Shown: positions 7,723 through 14,122 of the stretch, piece after piece
Position numbering within the stretch: the first letter of the stretch is position 1
Layout of the letters: each line of letters opens with the position of its first letter
Source: an uncultured Gammaproteobacteria bacterium
GTDB lineage: Bacteria > Pseudomonadota > Gammaproteobacteria > GCA-001735895
Length of the DNA: 16,870 nt
Direction: 5' to 3'
Assembly: GCA_945787265.1 (NCBI GenBank)
Contig: CALZHS010000004.1
Coordinates: forward strand, 1-16,870
The notes under the pieces: generated by a model
The model's input: the letters and a program-made list of their open reading frames with translations, nothing else
Told to the model about the DNA's origin: nothing
The model's database searches: none
Translations under genes and position numbers: made by a program

Positions 7723-9170
7723 GACGGTATATCCGGGGTTTGTAAATGCCAGTCGGTGACCTGCTGATAACTATGCGCAACCGCCAGTAAACCGGCTTCA
7801 TCGAAGTAGTTGCCGATCAACTGCATACCGACCGGCAATCCATCGACAAAGCCGACCGGTAGCGACATGCCCGGCAGGCCGGCGAGGTTCAGCGAAATCG
7901 TGTAAATATCCTGCAGGTACATGCTGACGGGATCATCAGTCTTGGCGCCGATTCGGAATGCGACCCCGGGCGTGGTGGGGCCCAGGATCAGATCGACTTT
8001 CTCGAATGCGCTTTGAAAATCATCCTTGATCATACGTCGAAGCTGCTGTGCCTTGAGATAGTAGGCGTCGTAATAGCCGGCCGAGAGGGCGTAGGTGCCG
8101 ATCAGGATGCGGCGTTTAACCTCGGCGCCAAAACCTTCGCCGCGTGAACGCTTGTACAGGTCCTCGAGGTCAACCGGGTTTTCGCAACGGTAGCCAAACC
8201 GCACGCCGTCGAAACGCGACAGGTTAGAAGAACATTCGGCCATCGCAATCACGTAGTAGGTCGGGATCGACAGGCCGGTATTCGGCAGCGAGATTTCCTT
8301 TATATCGGCGCCAAGCTTGCGCAGCTCGGCAATCGCGGTATCGATCACAGCAGCCAGGTGACTGTCGAGACCCTCGGCGAAAAATTCTGCAGGTAATCCA
8401 ATTTTCACGCCTTCGATTCCCTGTGCAAGCCGGGCGCTGAAATCGGGCACGGCCTCCTCGGAGCAGGTTGAATCGCGATGATCGAAACCGGCCATGGTTT
8501 GTAGCAACAGCGCACAGTCCTCGGCGCTGCGCGCGAAGGGGCCACCCTGGTCGAGGCTCGAACCGTAGGCAATCATGCCGTATCGCGACACCCGGCCGTA
8601 GGTCGGCTTGATACCGGTGATGCCGCAGAAAGCGGCAGGTTGTCGAATCGAACCACCGGTATCGGTGCCCGTTGCGGCAGGGGCAAGACCTGCCGCGACC
8701 GCGGCGGCTGAACCACCCGATGACCCGCCCGGTACCTGCTGGATGTTCCACGGATTGGCGACGGGGCCATAAAAGGAGTTCTCGTTGGAGGATCCCATCG
8801 CGAATTCATCCATGTTGGTCTTGCCCAGCATCACCGCGCCATCGCGCTTGAAGTGCTCGATCACGGTTGCATCATAGGGTGCAACAAAATTATCCAGGAT
8901 ACGTGAGCCGCAGGAAGTTCTGACCCCGTCGGTACAGAAAAGATCCTTGTGCGCAATCGGCACGCCGTTAAGCGGACCCGCGTTGCCGGCGGATCGGATC
9001 GCGTCGGCCTGCCGCGCCTGTTCAAGTGCCAGCTCTTCGGTCACGCTGATAAAGCAATTGAGCACCGGGTTGTGCTGCTGAATGCGCGCCAGGTAGTCCT
9101 GGGTGATTTCGACGCTCGAAAATTCACCCCGGGCCAGGCCCTGGCAAATCCCGGTGACGCTGTCCGCCAT
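7719..9170 (-). CDS. gatA: Asp-tRNA(Asn)/Glu-tRNA(Gln) amidotransferase subunit A
   Basis: GatA is the glutaminase subunit, an amidase-signature enzyme that releases ammonia from glutamine and feeds it to GatB. The 483-residue protein carries the Ser-cisSer-Lys triad: K75 in IAHKDLFCTDG, S150 in PGGSSGGSAAAVAAG, and S174 in DTGGSIRQPAAFCG. The substrate-binding stretch GIKPTYGRVSRYG follows, and the C-terminal LAGLPGMSLPVGF block is intact. The start codon overlaps the gatC stop by one base (TAATG), and the stop overlaps gatB, so the three subunits are translationally coupled, suiting a fixed-stoichiometry complex. Confidence 0.97.
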   Translation of the reverse strand: MADSVTGICQGLARGEFSSVEITQDYLARIQQHNPVLNCFISVTEELALEQARQADAIRSAGNAGPLNGVPIAHKDLFCTDGVRTSCGSRILDNFVAPYDATVIEHFKRDGAVMLGKTNMDEFAMGSSNENSFYGPVANPWNIQQVPGGSSGGSAAAVAAGLAPAATGTDTGGSIRQPAAFCGITGIKPTYGRVSRYGMIAYGSSLDQGGPFARSAEDCALLLQTMAGFDHRDSTCSEEAVPDFSARLAQGIEGVKIGLPAEFFAEGLDSHLAAVIDTAIAELRKLGADIKEISLPNTGLSIPTYYVIAMAECSSNLSRFDGVRFGYRCENPVDLEDLYKRSRGEGFGAEVKRRILIGTYALSAGYYDAYYLKAQQLRRMIKDDFQSAFEKVDLILGPTTPGVAFRIGAKTDDPVSMYLQDIYTISLNLAGLPGMSLPVGFVDGLPVGMQLIGNYFDEAGLLAVAHSYQQVTDWHLQTPDIPS

Positions 9171-9457
9171 TATTCGATCACCTTCGGTACCCGGTAAAAT
9201 CCGCCGGCGACATCCGGCGCGATTTGCTGGAACTTGTCACGCTGGTTGGTTTCGGTGACTTCATCATTACGCAGGCGTTGGCTCGCATCGAGCGGATTTG
9301 ACAGTGGTGCGACCGCGCTGCTATCGACGGCATTCATCTGGTCGACCAGCGACAGGATACTGGTTAAATCGTCTACGTAATCGTCAATCGCATCTTCATC
9401 AATATGCAGTCGAGCCAGGTGCGCAATGTTGCGAACGTCGTCAGATTTCAGGGTCAT
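9170..9457 (-). CDS. gatC: Asp-tRNA(Asn)/Glu-tRNA(Gln) amidotransferase subunit C
   Basis: GatC is the small subunit that wraps around and stabilises the GatA-GatB interface. At 95 residues it has the normal length. It shows the family pattern: an N-terminal helix with VRNIAHLARLHIDED (residues 8-22), a second helix LTSILSLVDQMNAVD, the conserved APLSNPLD, LRNDEV, and a C-terminal GGFYRVPKVIE tail. It is the first gene of the minus-strand operon, divergent from mreB across 212 bases that must hold both promoters. The Shine-Dalgarno match before the ATG is poor. Confidence 0.95.
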   Translation of the reverse strand: MTLKSDDVRNIAHLARLHIDEDAIDDYVDDLTSILSLVDQMNAVDSSAVAPLSNPLDASQRLRNDEVTETNQRDKFQQIAPDVAGGFYRVPKVIE

Positions 9458-9506
9458 TTCAGGAAAATTCCACGGGGCCTGAGAAAAGCCCGCAAACTTA
9501 TCACAA

Positions 9507-9561
9507 TTTCACCGCTTGTATAAGCAAAAGACTGATTTTTAAGGTATTTCACCTTGTGAAA
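9507..9561. promoter_or_regulatory. Operator-like repeats in the gatC-mreB divergent region
   Basis: TTTCACC occurs at 9507-9513 and again at 9547-9553, exactly 40 bases apart, about four helical turns, so both copies face the same side of the DNA. The second copy is part of a perfect dyad, TTTCAC-CTT-GTGAAA (9547-9561), flanked by GGTAT (9543-9547) and ATACC (9567-9571). This pattern would suit a dimeric regulator acting on the mreB and/or gatC promoter. No regulator can be named, and chance is possible in AT-rich promoter DNA. Confidence 0.3.
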
Positions 9562-9582
9562 ATGACATACCGTTGCTAGAGT
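9554..9582 (+). promoter_or_regulatory. Possible sigma-70 promoter for mreBCD
   Basis: TTGTGA (9554-9559) and TAGAGT (9577-9582) are separated by 17 bases, each matching four of six consensus positions. It would give an mreB leader of about 80 bases. The -35 element overlaps the TTTCAC/GTGAAA dyad. A second -10-like TATTAT lies at 9643-9648 without a good -35. The match is modest, and other promoters in this 212-base region are possible. Confidence 0.3.
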
Positions 9583-9669
9583 ATGTTAGATCTGCGAGAA
9601 ATCTACGCAGGGCCGGGGAATTTCGTGCAGACGCACTTCGAATATTATACAACGGGTTAAAATCACAGC

Positions 9670-10716
9670 ATGTTTGGAGCTATCCGAGGCTTGTTATCCA
9701 ACGATTTGTCTATCGATCTGGGAACGGCTAATACGCTTATCTATTCTCGTGGTCAGGGAATCGTCCTCAACGAACCGTCGGTAGTGGCAATACGCCAGGA
9801 TCGCGGACCCGGTGGCCCGAAGTCAATCGAGGCAGTCGGTACCGATGCCAAGAAGATGCTGGGTCGAACCCCGGAGAACATCACCGCAAAACGTCCAATG
9901 AAAGACGGTGTCATCGCCGACTTCACCTATACCGAAAAAATGCTGCAGCACTTTATTCGCAAGGTACACGAAAACCAGTTCATGCGGCCCAGTCCACGCG
10001 TTTTAATCTGTGTTCCCTGCGGGGCAACCCAGGTTGAACGTCGTGCGATCCGCGAATCGGCGCTCGGCGCCGGTGCGCGCAAGGTCTACCTGATCGAAGA
10101 GCCGATGGCGGCCGCTATCGGTGCCGGCATGCCGGTGGACGAAGCCCAGGGATCCATGGTGCTCGACATCGGTGGTGGAACCTCGGAGGTTGCCGTCATG
10201 TCACTGAACGGAATCGTCTACTCTGCCTCGGTGCGTATCGGTGGCGATCGATTTGACGACGCCATTATCAACTATGTGCGCCGCAACTACGGCATTCTGA
10301 TCGGCGAGGCAACCGCGGAGAGAATAAAGGTAGAAATAGCGGCGGCTTATCCGGGCAAGGATCTACTCGAAATGGAGGTCAAGGGTCGCAACCTTTCCGA
10401 GGGCGTGCCGCGCAGTTTCACGCTCAACAGCAACGAGATTCTGGAAGCGCTGCAGGATCCGCTTTACGGCATTATTTCCGCGGTAAAGAATGCTCTCGAA
10501 CAGACGCCCCCGGAACTTGGCTCTGATATCGCTGAACGTGGCATTGTGCTCACCGGTGGTGGCGCGTTGTTGCGTGACCTCGATCGTCTGATCATGGAGG
10601 AAACCGGACTGCCCGTTATTATCGCCGAAGACCCCCTGACCTGTGTTGCCCGTGGGGGCGGTCGGGTGCTCGAAATGATCGATGAACATGGGCTGGACTT
10701 CCTGGCGGTAGAGTAA
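9670..10716 (+). CDS. mreB: Rod-shape-determining actin homologue MreB
   Basis: MreB is the bacterial actin that polymerises under the inner membrane and positions the lateral-wall peptidoglycan synthesis machinery. The 348-residue length is typical. ATP-binding motifs are NDLSIDLGTANTL (phosphate 1), MVLDIGGGTSEVAV (phosphate 2) and RGIVLTGGGALLRD (adenosine). Conserved blocks RPMKDGVIADF, SPRVLICVP and GATQVERRAIRESA are all present. The N terminus (MFGAIRGLLSNDLS) suits a short membrane-binding amphipathic helix as in E. coli, which supports the ATG at 9670, although the Shine-Dalgarno match is weak. mreC follows after 22 bases, giving the usual mreB-mreC-mreD order. Confidence 0.98.
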   Translation: MFGAIRGLLSNDLSIDLGTANTLIYSRGQGIVLNEPSVVAIRQDRGPGGPKSIEAVGTDAKKMLGRTPENITAKRPMKDGVIADFTYTEKMLQHFIRKVHENQFMRPSPRVLICVPCGATQVERRAIRESALGAGARKVYLIEEPMAAAIGAGMPVDEAQGSMVLDIGGGTSEVAVMSLNGIVYSASVRIGGDRFDDAIINYVRRNYGILIGEATAERIKVEIAAAYPGKDLLEMEVKGRNLSEGVPRSFTLNSNEILEALQDPLYGIISAVKNALEQTPPELGSDIAERGIVLTGGGALLRDLDRLIMEETGLPVIIAEDPLTCVARGGGRVLEMIDEHGLDFLAVE

Positions 10717-10738
10717 AAGCCCACCGGCCACTGCCTAA

Positions 10739-11557
10739 ATGAAGACAATAATCGAGGTTCGTGGCGCTACATTACAGGCGCTGTTTCTGATTGTTTTGTG
10801 TACCGTGATGATGGTTGTCGATCATCGCTTTCAACATCTTGAGATAGTTCGCGCCAACATTTCACTGGCGCTTTCTCCGGTCAGGTACATGGTCAGCTTG
10901 CCGGCAACCGGCGGCGACTGGTTGAGCGACTGGCTCACTTCACATACCGAGTTACTGAAAGAAAACGAGGCGCTCAGGGCTGAGGGCCGTATTCTCAACG
11001 CGCGGCTGCAGAAACTTGAAATCCTGGCTGAAGAAAATGCGCGCTTACGCAGCCTGCTGGGGTCATCACGCAAGATCGCCGATGATGTTATCGTCGCCGA
11101 GCTTTTATCAGTAGACCAGAATCCATACAGTCAGCTCATCGAAATCAATAAGGGCAGCAGCGATGGTGTCGAGATAGGCCACGCGGTAATCGATGACTTC
11201 GGTATCATGGGCCAGGTCATACATGTCAATCCGCAATCGGCAACCATTATCCTGATTTCGGATCCGGAGCATGCGATCCCGGTACAGTTTATCCGCAGCG
11301 GTACTCGTTCGGTTGCGTTTGGCAGGGGCTCTACGCGCCAGCTCGAACTGCGCTACCTGCCGGCGACCGCGGATATCATGATCGATGACGAACTGGTCAC
11401 CTCGGGACTGGGCGGACGGTTTCCACCCGATTACCCGGTAGCCAGGGTCACCGCAATCAGTGAAGACAAGGTGCGCGGCTTCGTTTCAGTGTTGGCCGAA
11501 CCGAAAGCACGGCTTGACTCCAGCCGCGAAGTGCTCGTTATCAAGCCCAGACAGTAG
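10739..11557 (+). CDS. mreC: Rod-shape-determining protein MreC
   Basis: MreC is a bitopic inner-membrane protein whose periplasmic domain links MreB filaments to RodA/PBP2. At 272 residues it has a short cytoplasmic N terminus, one membrane helix at about 11-28 (TLQALFLIVLCTVMMVVDH), a coiled coil at about 70-108 (ELLKENEALRAEGRILNAR onward), and the two beta-barrel halves to about 270, with the conserved INKGSSDGVEIGHAVI and DEHAIPVQ-like regions. The E. coli-type N-terminal pattern (a few residues, then G-x-x-LQ, then VDHR) fits the ATG at 10739. The mreD start follows after one base, so translation is probably coupled. Confidence 0.96.
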   Translation: MKTIIEVRGATLQALFLIVLCTVMMVVDHRFQHLEIVRANISLALSPVRYMVSLPATGGDWLSDWLTSHTELLKENEALRAEGRILNARLQKLEILAEENARLRSLLGSSRKIADDVIVAELLSVDQNPYSQLIEINKGSSDGVEIGHAVIDDFGIMGQVIHVNPQSATIILISDPEHAIPVQFIRSGTRSVAFGRGSTRQLELRYLPATADIMIDDELVTSGLGGRFPPDYPVARVTAISEDKVRGFVSVLAEPKARLDSSREVLVIKPRQ

Positions 11558-11558
11558 C

Positions 11559-12038
11559 ATGTCGCAGCTGAAATATCTGGTCATTTACTTGAGTCTGCTG
11601 GTAGCGCTGGTGCTGATGATCCTGCCGCTACCGGACTGGGCGCAGATCTATCGACCGAACTGGATAGCGCTGACGCTGATTTACTGGAGCATGGCCCTGC
11701 CCAAGCGGGTCGGCCTGTGGTATGCGTTTTTTACCGGCATCATTCTTGATACCTCCCTTGGAACCCTGCTGGGCCAACACACCCTGCCGCTGATTATTGT
11801 TATTTACATCAACCTCAATTTTTACCAGCGTATCCGCGTTCTGGCACTGGCCCAGCAAGCGATTTACGTTTTCGTATTACTGTTAATTGACCAGGTGGTC
11901 GTTGCCTGGGTCGAAGGTATTCTGGGCCGCCCGACCCCGCTGCTGACTTTCCTGGGGGCGCCGTTTATCGGCATGCTGATCTGGCCCTGGGTATTCGTGG
12001 TGTTACGCGACATCCGCCGCAAAGCCTTGATGAGATAA
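11559..12038 (+). CDS. mreD: Rod-shape-determining protein MreD
   Basis: MreD is a polytopic inner-membrane component of the elongasome. I chose the ATG at 11559 because it gives about 159 residues, the usual length (E. coli about 162), and starts one base after the mreC stop; the frame is open further upstream to 11460, but that part only reads mreC in another frame. Five to six hydrophobic segments are visible, roughly residues 6-23, 33-50, 52-70, 76-90, 98-120 and 130-150, with the family phrase RPNWIALTLIYWSMALPKRVG early on. The C terminus ends with the charged tail RDIRRKALMR. rnd starts 6 bases later. Confidence 0.94.
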   Translation: MSQLKYLVIYLSLLVALVLMILPLPDWAQIYRPNWIALTLIYWSMALPKRVGLWYAFFTGIILDTSLGTLLGQHTLPLIIVIYINLNFYQRIRVLALAQQAIYVFVLLLIDQVVVAWVEGILGRPTPLLTFLGAPFIGMLIWPWVFVVLRDIRRKALMR

Positions 12039-12044
12039 CCCATT

Positions 12045-13205
12045 TTGACTCGACAGCATGATTACGAATACATCGATAGCGATACCGGGCTGGCCAGGTT
12101 TTGTGCCGGCCTGGGTGAAGCTGGCTATTGCGCGATCGATACCGAGTTCATCCGTGAAAGCACTTACTACCCCGAACTGGCGCTGATCCAGATCGCAAGC
12201 GCTAATCGATTAGCCTGTATTGATCCGCTCGCCATTAACGACTTTGCACCGCTGTCCGAGTTGCTGGTCAAACAGGACCTGTTAAAGGTATTTCATTCGT
12301 CATCACAAGATCTCGAAATCCTGTGCCAGAAATTCGGGGCGGTGCCGTCACCGGTATTTGATACCCAGTTAGCCGCCGCGGTGCTTGGTTACAATCACCA
12401 GATTTCCTATGCTGAGCTGGTGCAGCAGCTTACCGGGACGACGCTCGATAAAAAACATACGCGCGCCAACTGGCTGCGCAGACCGTTGAGCCAGGATGAA
12501 CTCGATTACGCGATGGACGATGTGCGCTACCTGTTGGCGGTTTACGAGCAACTGAACCAGAAGCTCGAATCAACCGGGCGTAGCAGCTGGATCGAAAAGG
12601 ATCTGCGTGCCATGAGCGATCCGGAAAACTATCAGGTCGACAAGGCGCAGTTATGGCGTCGGCTCAAAGGGGTGTTCAAGCTCAAAGGTGAGAAGCTACA
12701 AATCGCGAGTGATTTGTGTCGATGGCGCGAGGAACTGGCGCAGCGACAGAACCGACCCCGGCGCTGGATTGTCAAGGATGATGCGCTGATCGAAATCGCG
12801 CGCCAGAAACCACGTGACCTCGAAGCTCTCCTGCAAATTCCCGAGTTGAGTGACAAAACCGCCAGGCGCTATGGCAACGAGCTGTTACAGATTATCGCGC
12901 ATGCCGCACAGGTCGACCCGGCTCAGTGGCCACAGCATGACATGGCCAAAAGGCTGAGCAAGCCACAACTGGCGCTGGGCGACTGCCTGATGTCTTTATG
13001 CAGAATGATCGCCGATCAGAACCAGATTGCGCTCGCGACACTGGCAACCCGCAAGGATATCGACAACCTGATTCTGAACTATAAAAGCAGTCGCCTGACC
13101 CAGGGCTGGCGTTTTACGATGGCGGGTGAGCAGTTGCTCGAATTTATGCATGGCCAGTCCACCATCAGCGTGGATAACGAAACGCTTAAGCTCGATCCCA
13201 AATAA
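12045..13205 (+). CDS. rnd: Ribonuclease D
   Basis: RNase D is a 3'-5' exoribonuclease that trims tRNA and other small RNA precursors. The 386-residue protein has the DEDDy exonuclease domain with D32 and E34 in AIDTEFIREST, D89 in FHSSSQDLE, and Y155/D159 in YAMDDVRYLL. An HRDC domain follows at about 203-290 (WRRLKGVFKLKG to the GNELLQII helix), then a second helical region. I take the TTG at 12045 as start because MTRQHDYEYIDSDTGLARFC aligns with the N terminus of known RNase D and no ATG is available before the catalytic motif; the next in-frame choices would cut into the fold. It sits 6 bases behind mreD, so it is probably expressed with the cell-shape genes. Confidence 0.95.
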   Translation: MTRQHDYEYIDSDTGLARFCAGLGEAGYCAIDTEFIRESTYYPELALIQIASANRLACIDPLAINDFAPLSELLVKQDLLKVFHSSSQDLEILCQKFGAVPSPVFDTQLAAAVLGYNHQISYAELVQQLTGTTLDKKHTRANWLRRPLSQDELDYAMDDVRYLLAVYEQLNQKLESTGRSSWIEKDLRAMSDPENYQVDKAQLWRRLKGVFKLKGEKLQIASDLCRWREELAQRQNRPRRWIVKDDALIEIARQKPRDLEALLQIPELSDKTARRYGNELLQIIAHAAQVDPAQWPQHDMAKRLSKPQLALGDCLMSLCRMIADQNQIALATLATRKDIDNLILNYKSSRLTQGWRFTMAGEQLLEFMHGQSTISVDNETLKLDPK

Positions 13206-13421
13206 TCCTGCCGCTGCTCCAATCCGAGATAGTGAAATATTCGAGGCATGGCCGACGAGGACTTTTTGCAGGATGCCGCGCAACAGGGATGTTGTGATAC
13301 GGCACTCCGGGCGCGAGCCTGTATGGATCTATCGGTCCGACGCGTCGCGGCGGCGTTCCCGCAAAGATGCCCCGCTACCCGTACCGCGACCAGGAATTCG
13401 TGGAGCTGGTTCTCGAATGGA
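13206..13421 (+). other. 216-base stretch with no convincing gene; possible gene remnant
   Basis: Between the convergent rnd and FliL-like stop codons I find no gene I can defend. On the plus strand the three frames each carry a short protein-like piece. One is ATG at 13248 (MADEDFLQDAAQQG and onward). Another is the frame open from 13298, after the TGA at 13295-13297, whose codons read YGTPGASLYGSIGP, then RRGGVPAKMPRYPYRDQEF and VELVLEWI near 13340-13421. This reading has strong codon-like composition but no start with a ribosome site, and it runs into the antisense of the FliL-like gene. It could be the broken tail of a lost gene. No hairpin followed by T residues is visible, so no intrinsic terminator for rnd can be named. 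Confidence 0.35.
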
Positions 13422-13826
13422 TTACTGAACGAGGATGCTGGAGAACAGGATTTCGCCGACCGCTTCGCTGCCGGAAAGGTCAGCGATCAGGGCCTGCACC
13501 TGCGACGTCGCCTGCAGGCGGATTTCCTCGCGCCGCGTGGGTGATTTGATATCGCCCGCCTTTTGTTCACTGAGCAGCATGATCAGGCTATGGCGGATCG
13601 CCGGTACATGTGTTTTGATGGTCTCTTCCGCATCCGAATCACTGACCAGAACATCGGCGCTGAGCTGCAGAAAAGTGAGTCGCCTGGAGCCGCTCAGGTT
13701 AAGTACCATCGGATCACCCAATGAAACATAAGCCGAGCTTGGCCTGGCTTCTGCCTCTTCCTCTGCTGCCTTTGCCTGGGCGAACACCATCAACATTATC
13801 ATCGCGCTTAAAATTAGCTTTTGCAT
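13422..13826 (-). CDS. FliL-like periplasmic protein with cleavable signal peptide
   Basis: A 134-residue protein. Residues 1-20 form a signal peptide (hydrophobic core LILSAMIMLMVF, cleavage likely after AQAKA). The rest matches the periplasmic part of flagellar basal-body protein FliL: a YVSLGDPMVLNLSG strand, the TFLQLSADVLVSD strand, a helix with HVPAIRHSLIMLLS, RREEIRLQATSQVQALI, and a terminal strand ending in ILFSSILVQ, similar to the FTEFVVQ ending of FliL. True FliL is anchored by an uncleaved helix and lies among flagellar genes; here neither holds. It therefore may act as a soluble stomatin-/FliL-like partner of another membrane complex. The Shine-Dalgarno AAGGA (complement of 13833-13837) lies 6 bases before the ATG. 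It is divergent from the BolA gene. Confidence 0.75.
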   Translation of the reverse strand: MQKLILSAMIMLMVFAQAKAAEEEAEARPSSAYVSLGDPMVLNLSGSRRLTFLQLSADVLVSDSDAEETIKTHVPAIRHSLIMLLSEQKAGDIKSPTRREEIRLQATSQVQALIADLSGSEAVGEILFSSILVQ

Positions 13827-13891
13827 GGTTATTCCTTACCTCTCATGTAATATAGTTTGCTTATCAATTTGTCGCTTTAAATGCCCCGGTC
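13827..13891. promoter_or_regulatory. Divergent FliL-like / BolA intergenic region
   Basis: This 65-base AT-rich gap must hold at least part of both promoters. On the minus strand TATATT (complement of 13849-13854) is a good -10 for the FliL-like gene, but no clear -35 sits at the right distance. On the plus strand a four-codon mini-ORF ATG CCC CGG TCA TGA (13881-13895) ends by overlapping the bolA ATG as ATGA. It could couple or dampen bolA translation, or be chance. Confidence 0.3.
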
Positions 13892-14122
13892 ATGACTCCA
13901 GAACATATTCAACAGTTAATCGCCTCACAGATGCCAGATGCAGCCGTTGAAGTTAGCGGTGGCGAAGGCAAGTTTGTTGCCAACGTCATCAGCGATGCAT
14001 TCGCAGGCCTGACTCCGCTCAAACGCCATCAGCTGGTTTATGCCTGCGTTAACGATGAGATCGTGTCCGGTGAATTGCATGCATTAACCATTGTTGCGAA
14101 GACGATTGCCGAGGCTGGTTAA
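13892..14122 (+). CDS. BolA family protein, IbaG-like
   Basis: A 76-residue cytoplasmic BolA-fold protein. Family members bind monothiol glutaredoxins through a shared [2Fe-2S] cluster and affect iron-sulfur trafficking, stress response or cell envelope. The fold order is clear: N-terminal helix (HIQQLIASQMP), strand VEVSGGEGKFVANVIS (19-34), helix region GLTPLKRHQLVYACVN, and the signature ELHALTI with the invariant H63. Compared with IbaG-type proteins as I recall them, the C/H residue normally near position 26-27 of the first loop is not there (GGEGKF), and the C-terminal tail after residue 70 is short. C52 might substitute as a ligand. The Shine-Dalgarno match is weak. The stop overlaps the stop of the diguanylate cyclase gene on the other strand. 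Confidence 0.88.
   Translation: MTPEHIQQLIASQMPDAAVEVSGGEGKFVANVISDAFAGLTPLKRHQLVYACVNDEIVSGELHALTIVAKTIAEAG

Noticed and set aside
8224..8751. Minus-strand 175-codon frame inside gatA
   Set aside because: It is a frame-shifted reading of gatA, and the gatA triad region there is complete.
9473..9492. GC-rich GGGGCC/AGCCCGC pairing as a terminator or attenuator before gatC
   Set aside because: The stem is only 4-5 perfect pairs with a loose loop and no T-run in the direction of transcription.
11460..11558. Upstream extension of mreD
   Set aside because: It reads the mreC 3' end in another frame; the ATG at 11559 gives the normal MreD length and N terminus.
13248..13544. 98-codon frame as a real gene after rnd
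   Set aside because: More than a third of it is antisense to the FliL-like gene, the ATG has GAGG only one base away, and the protein is unrecognisable; kept only as part of the possible remnant.
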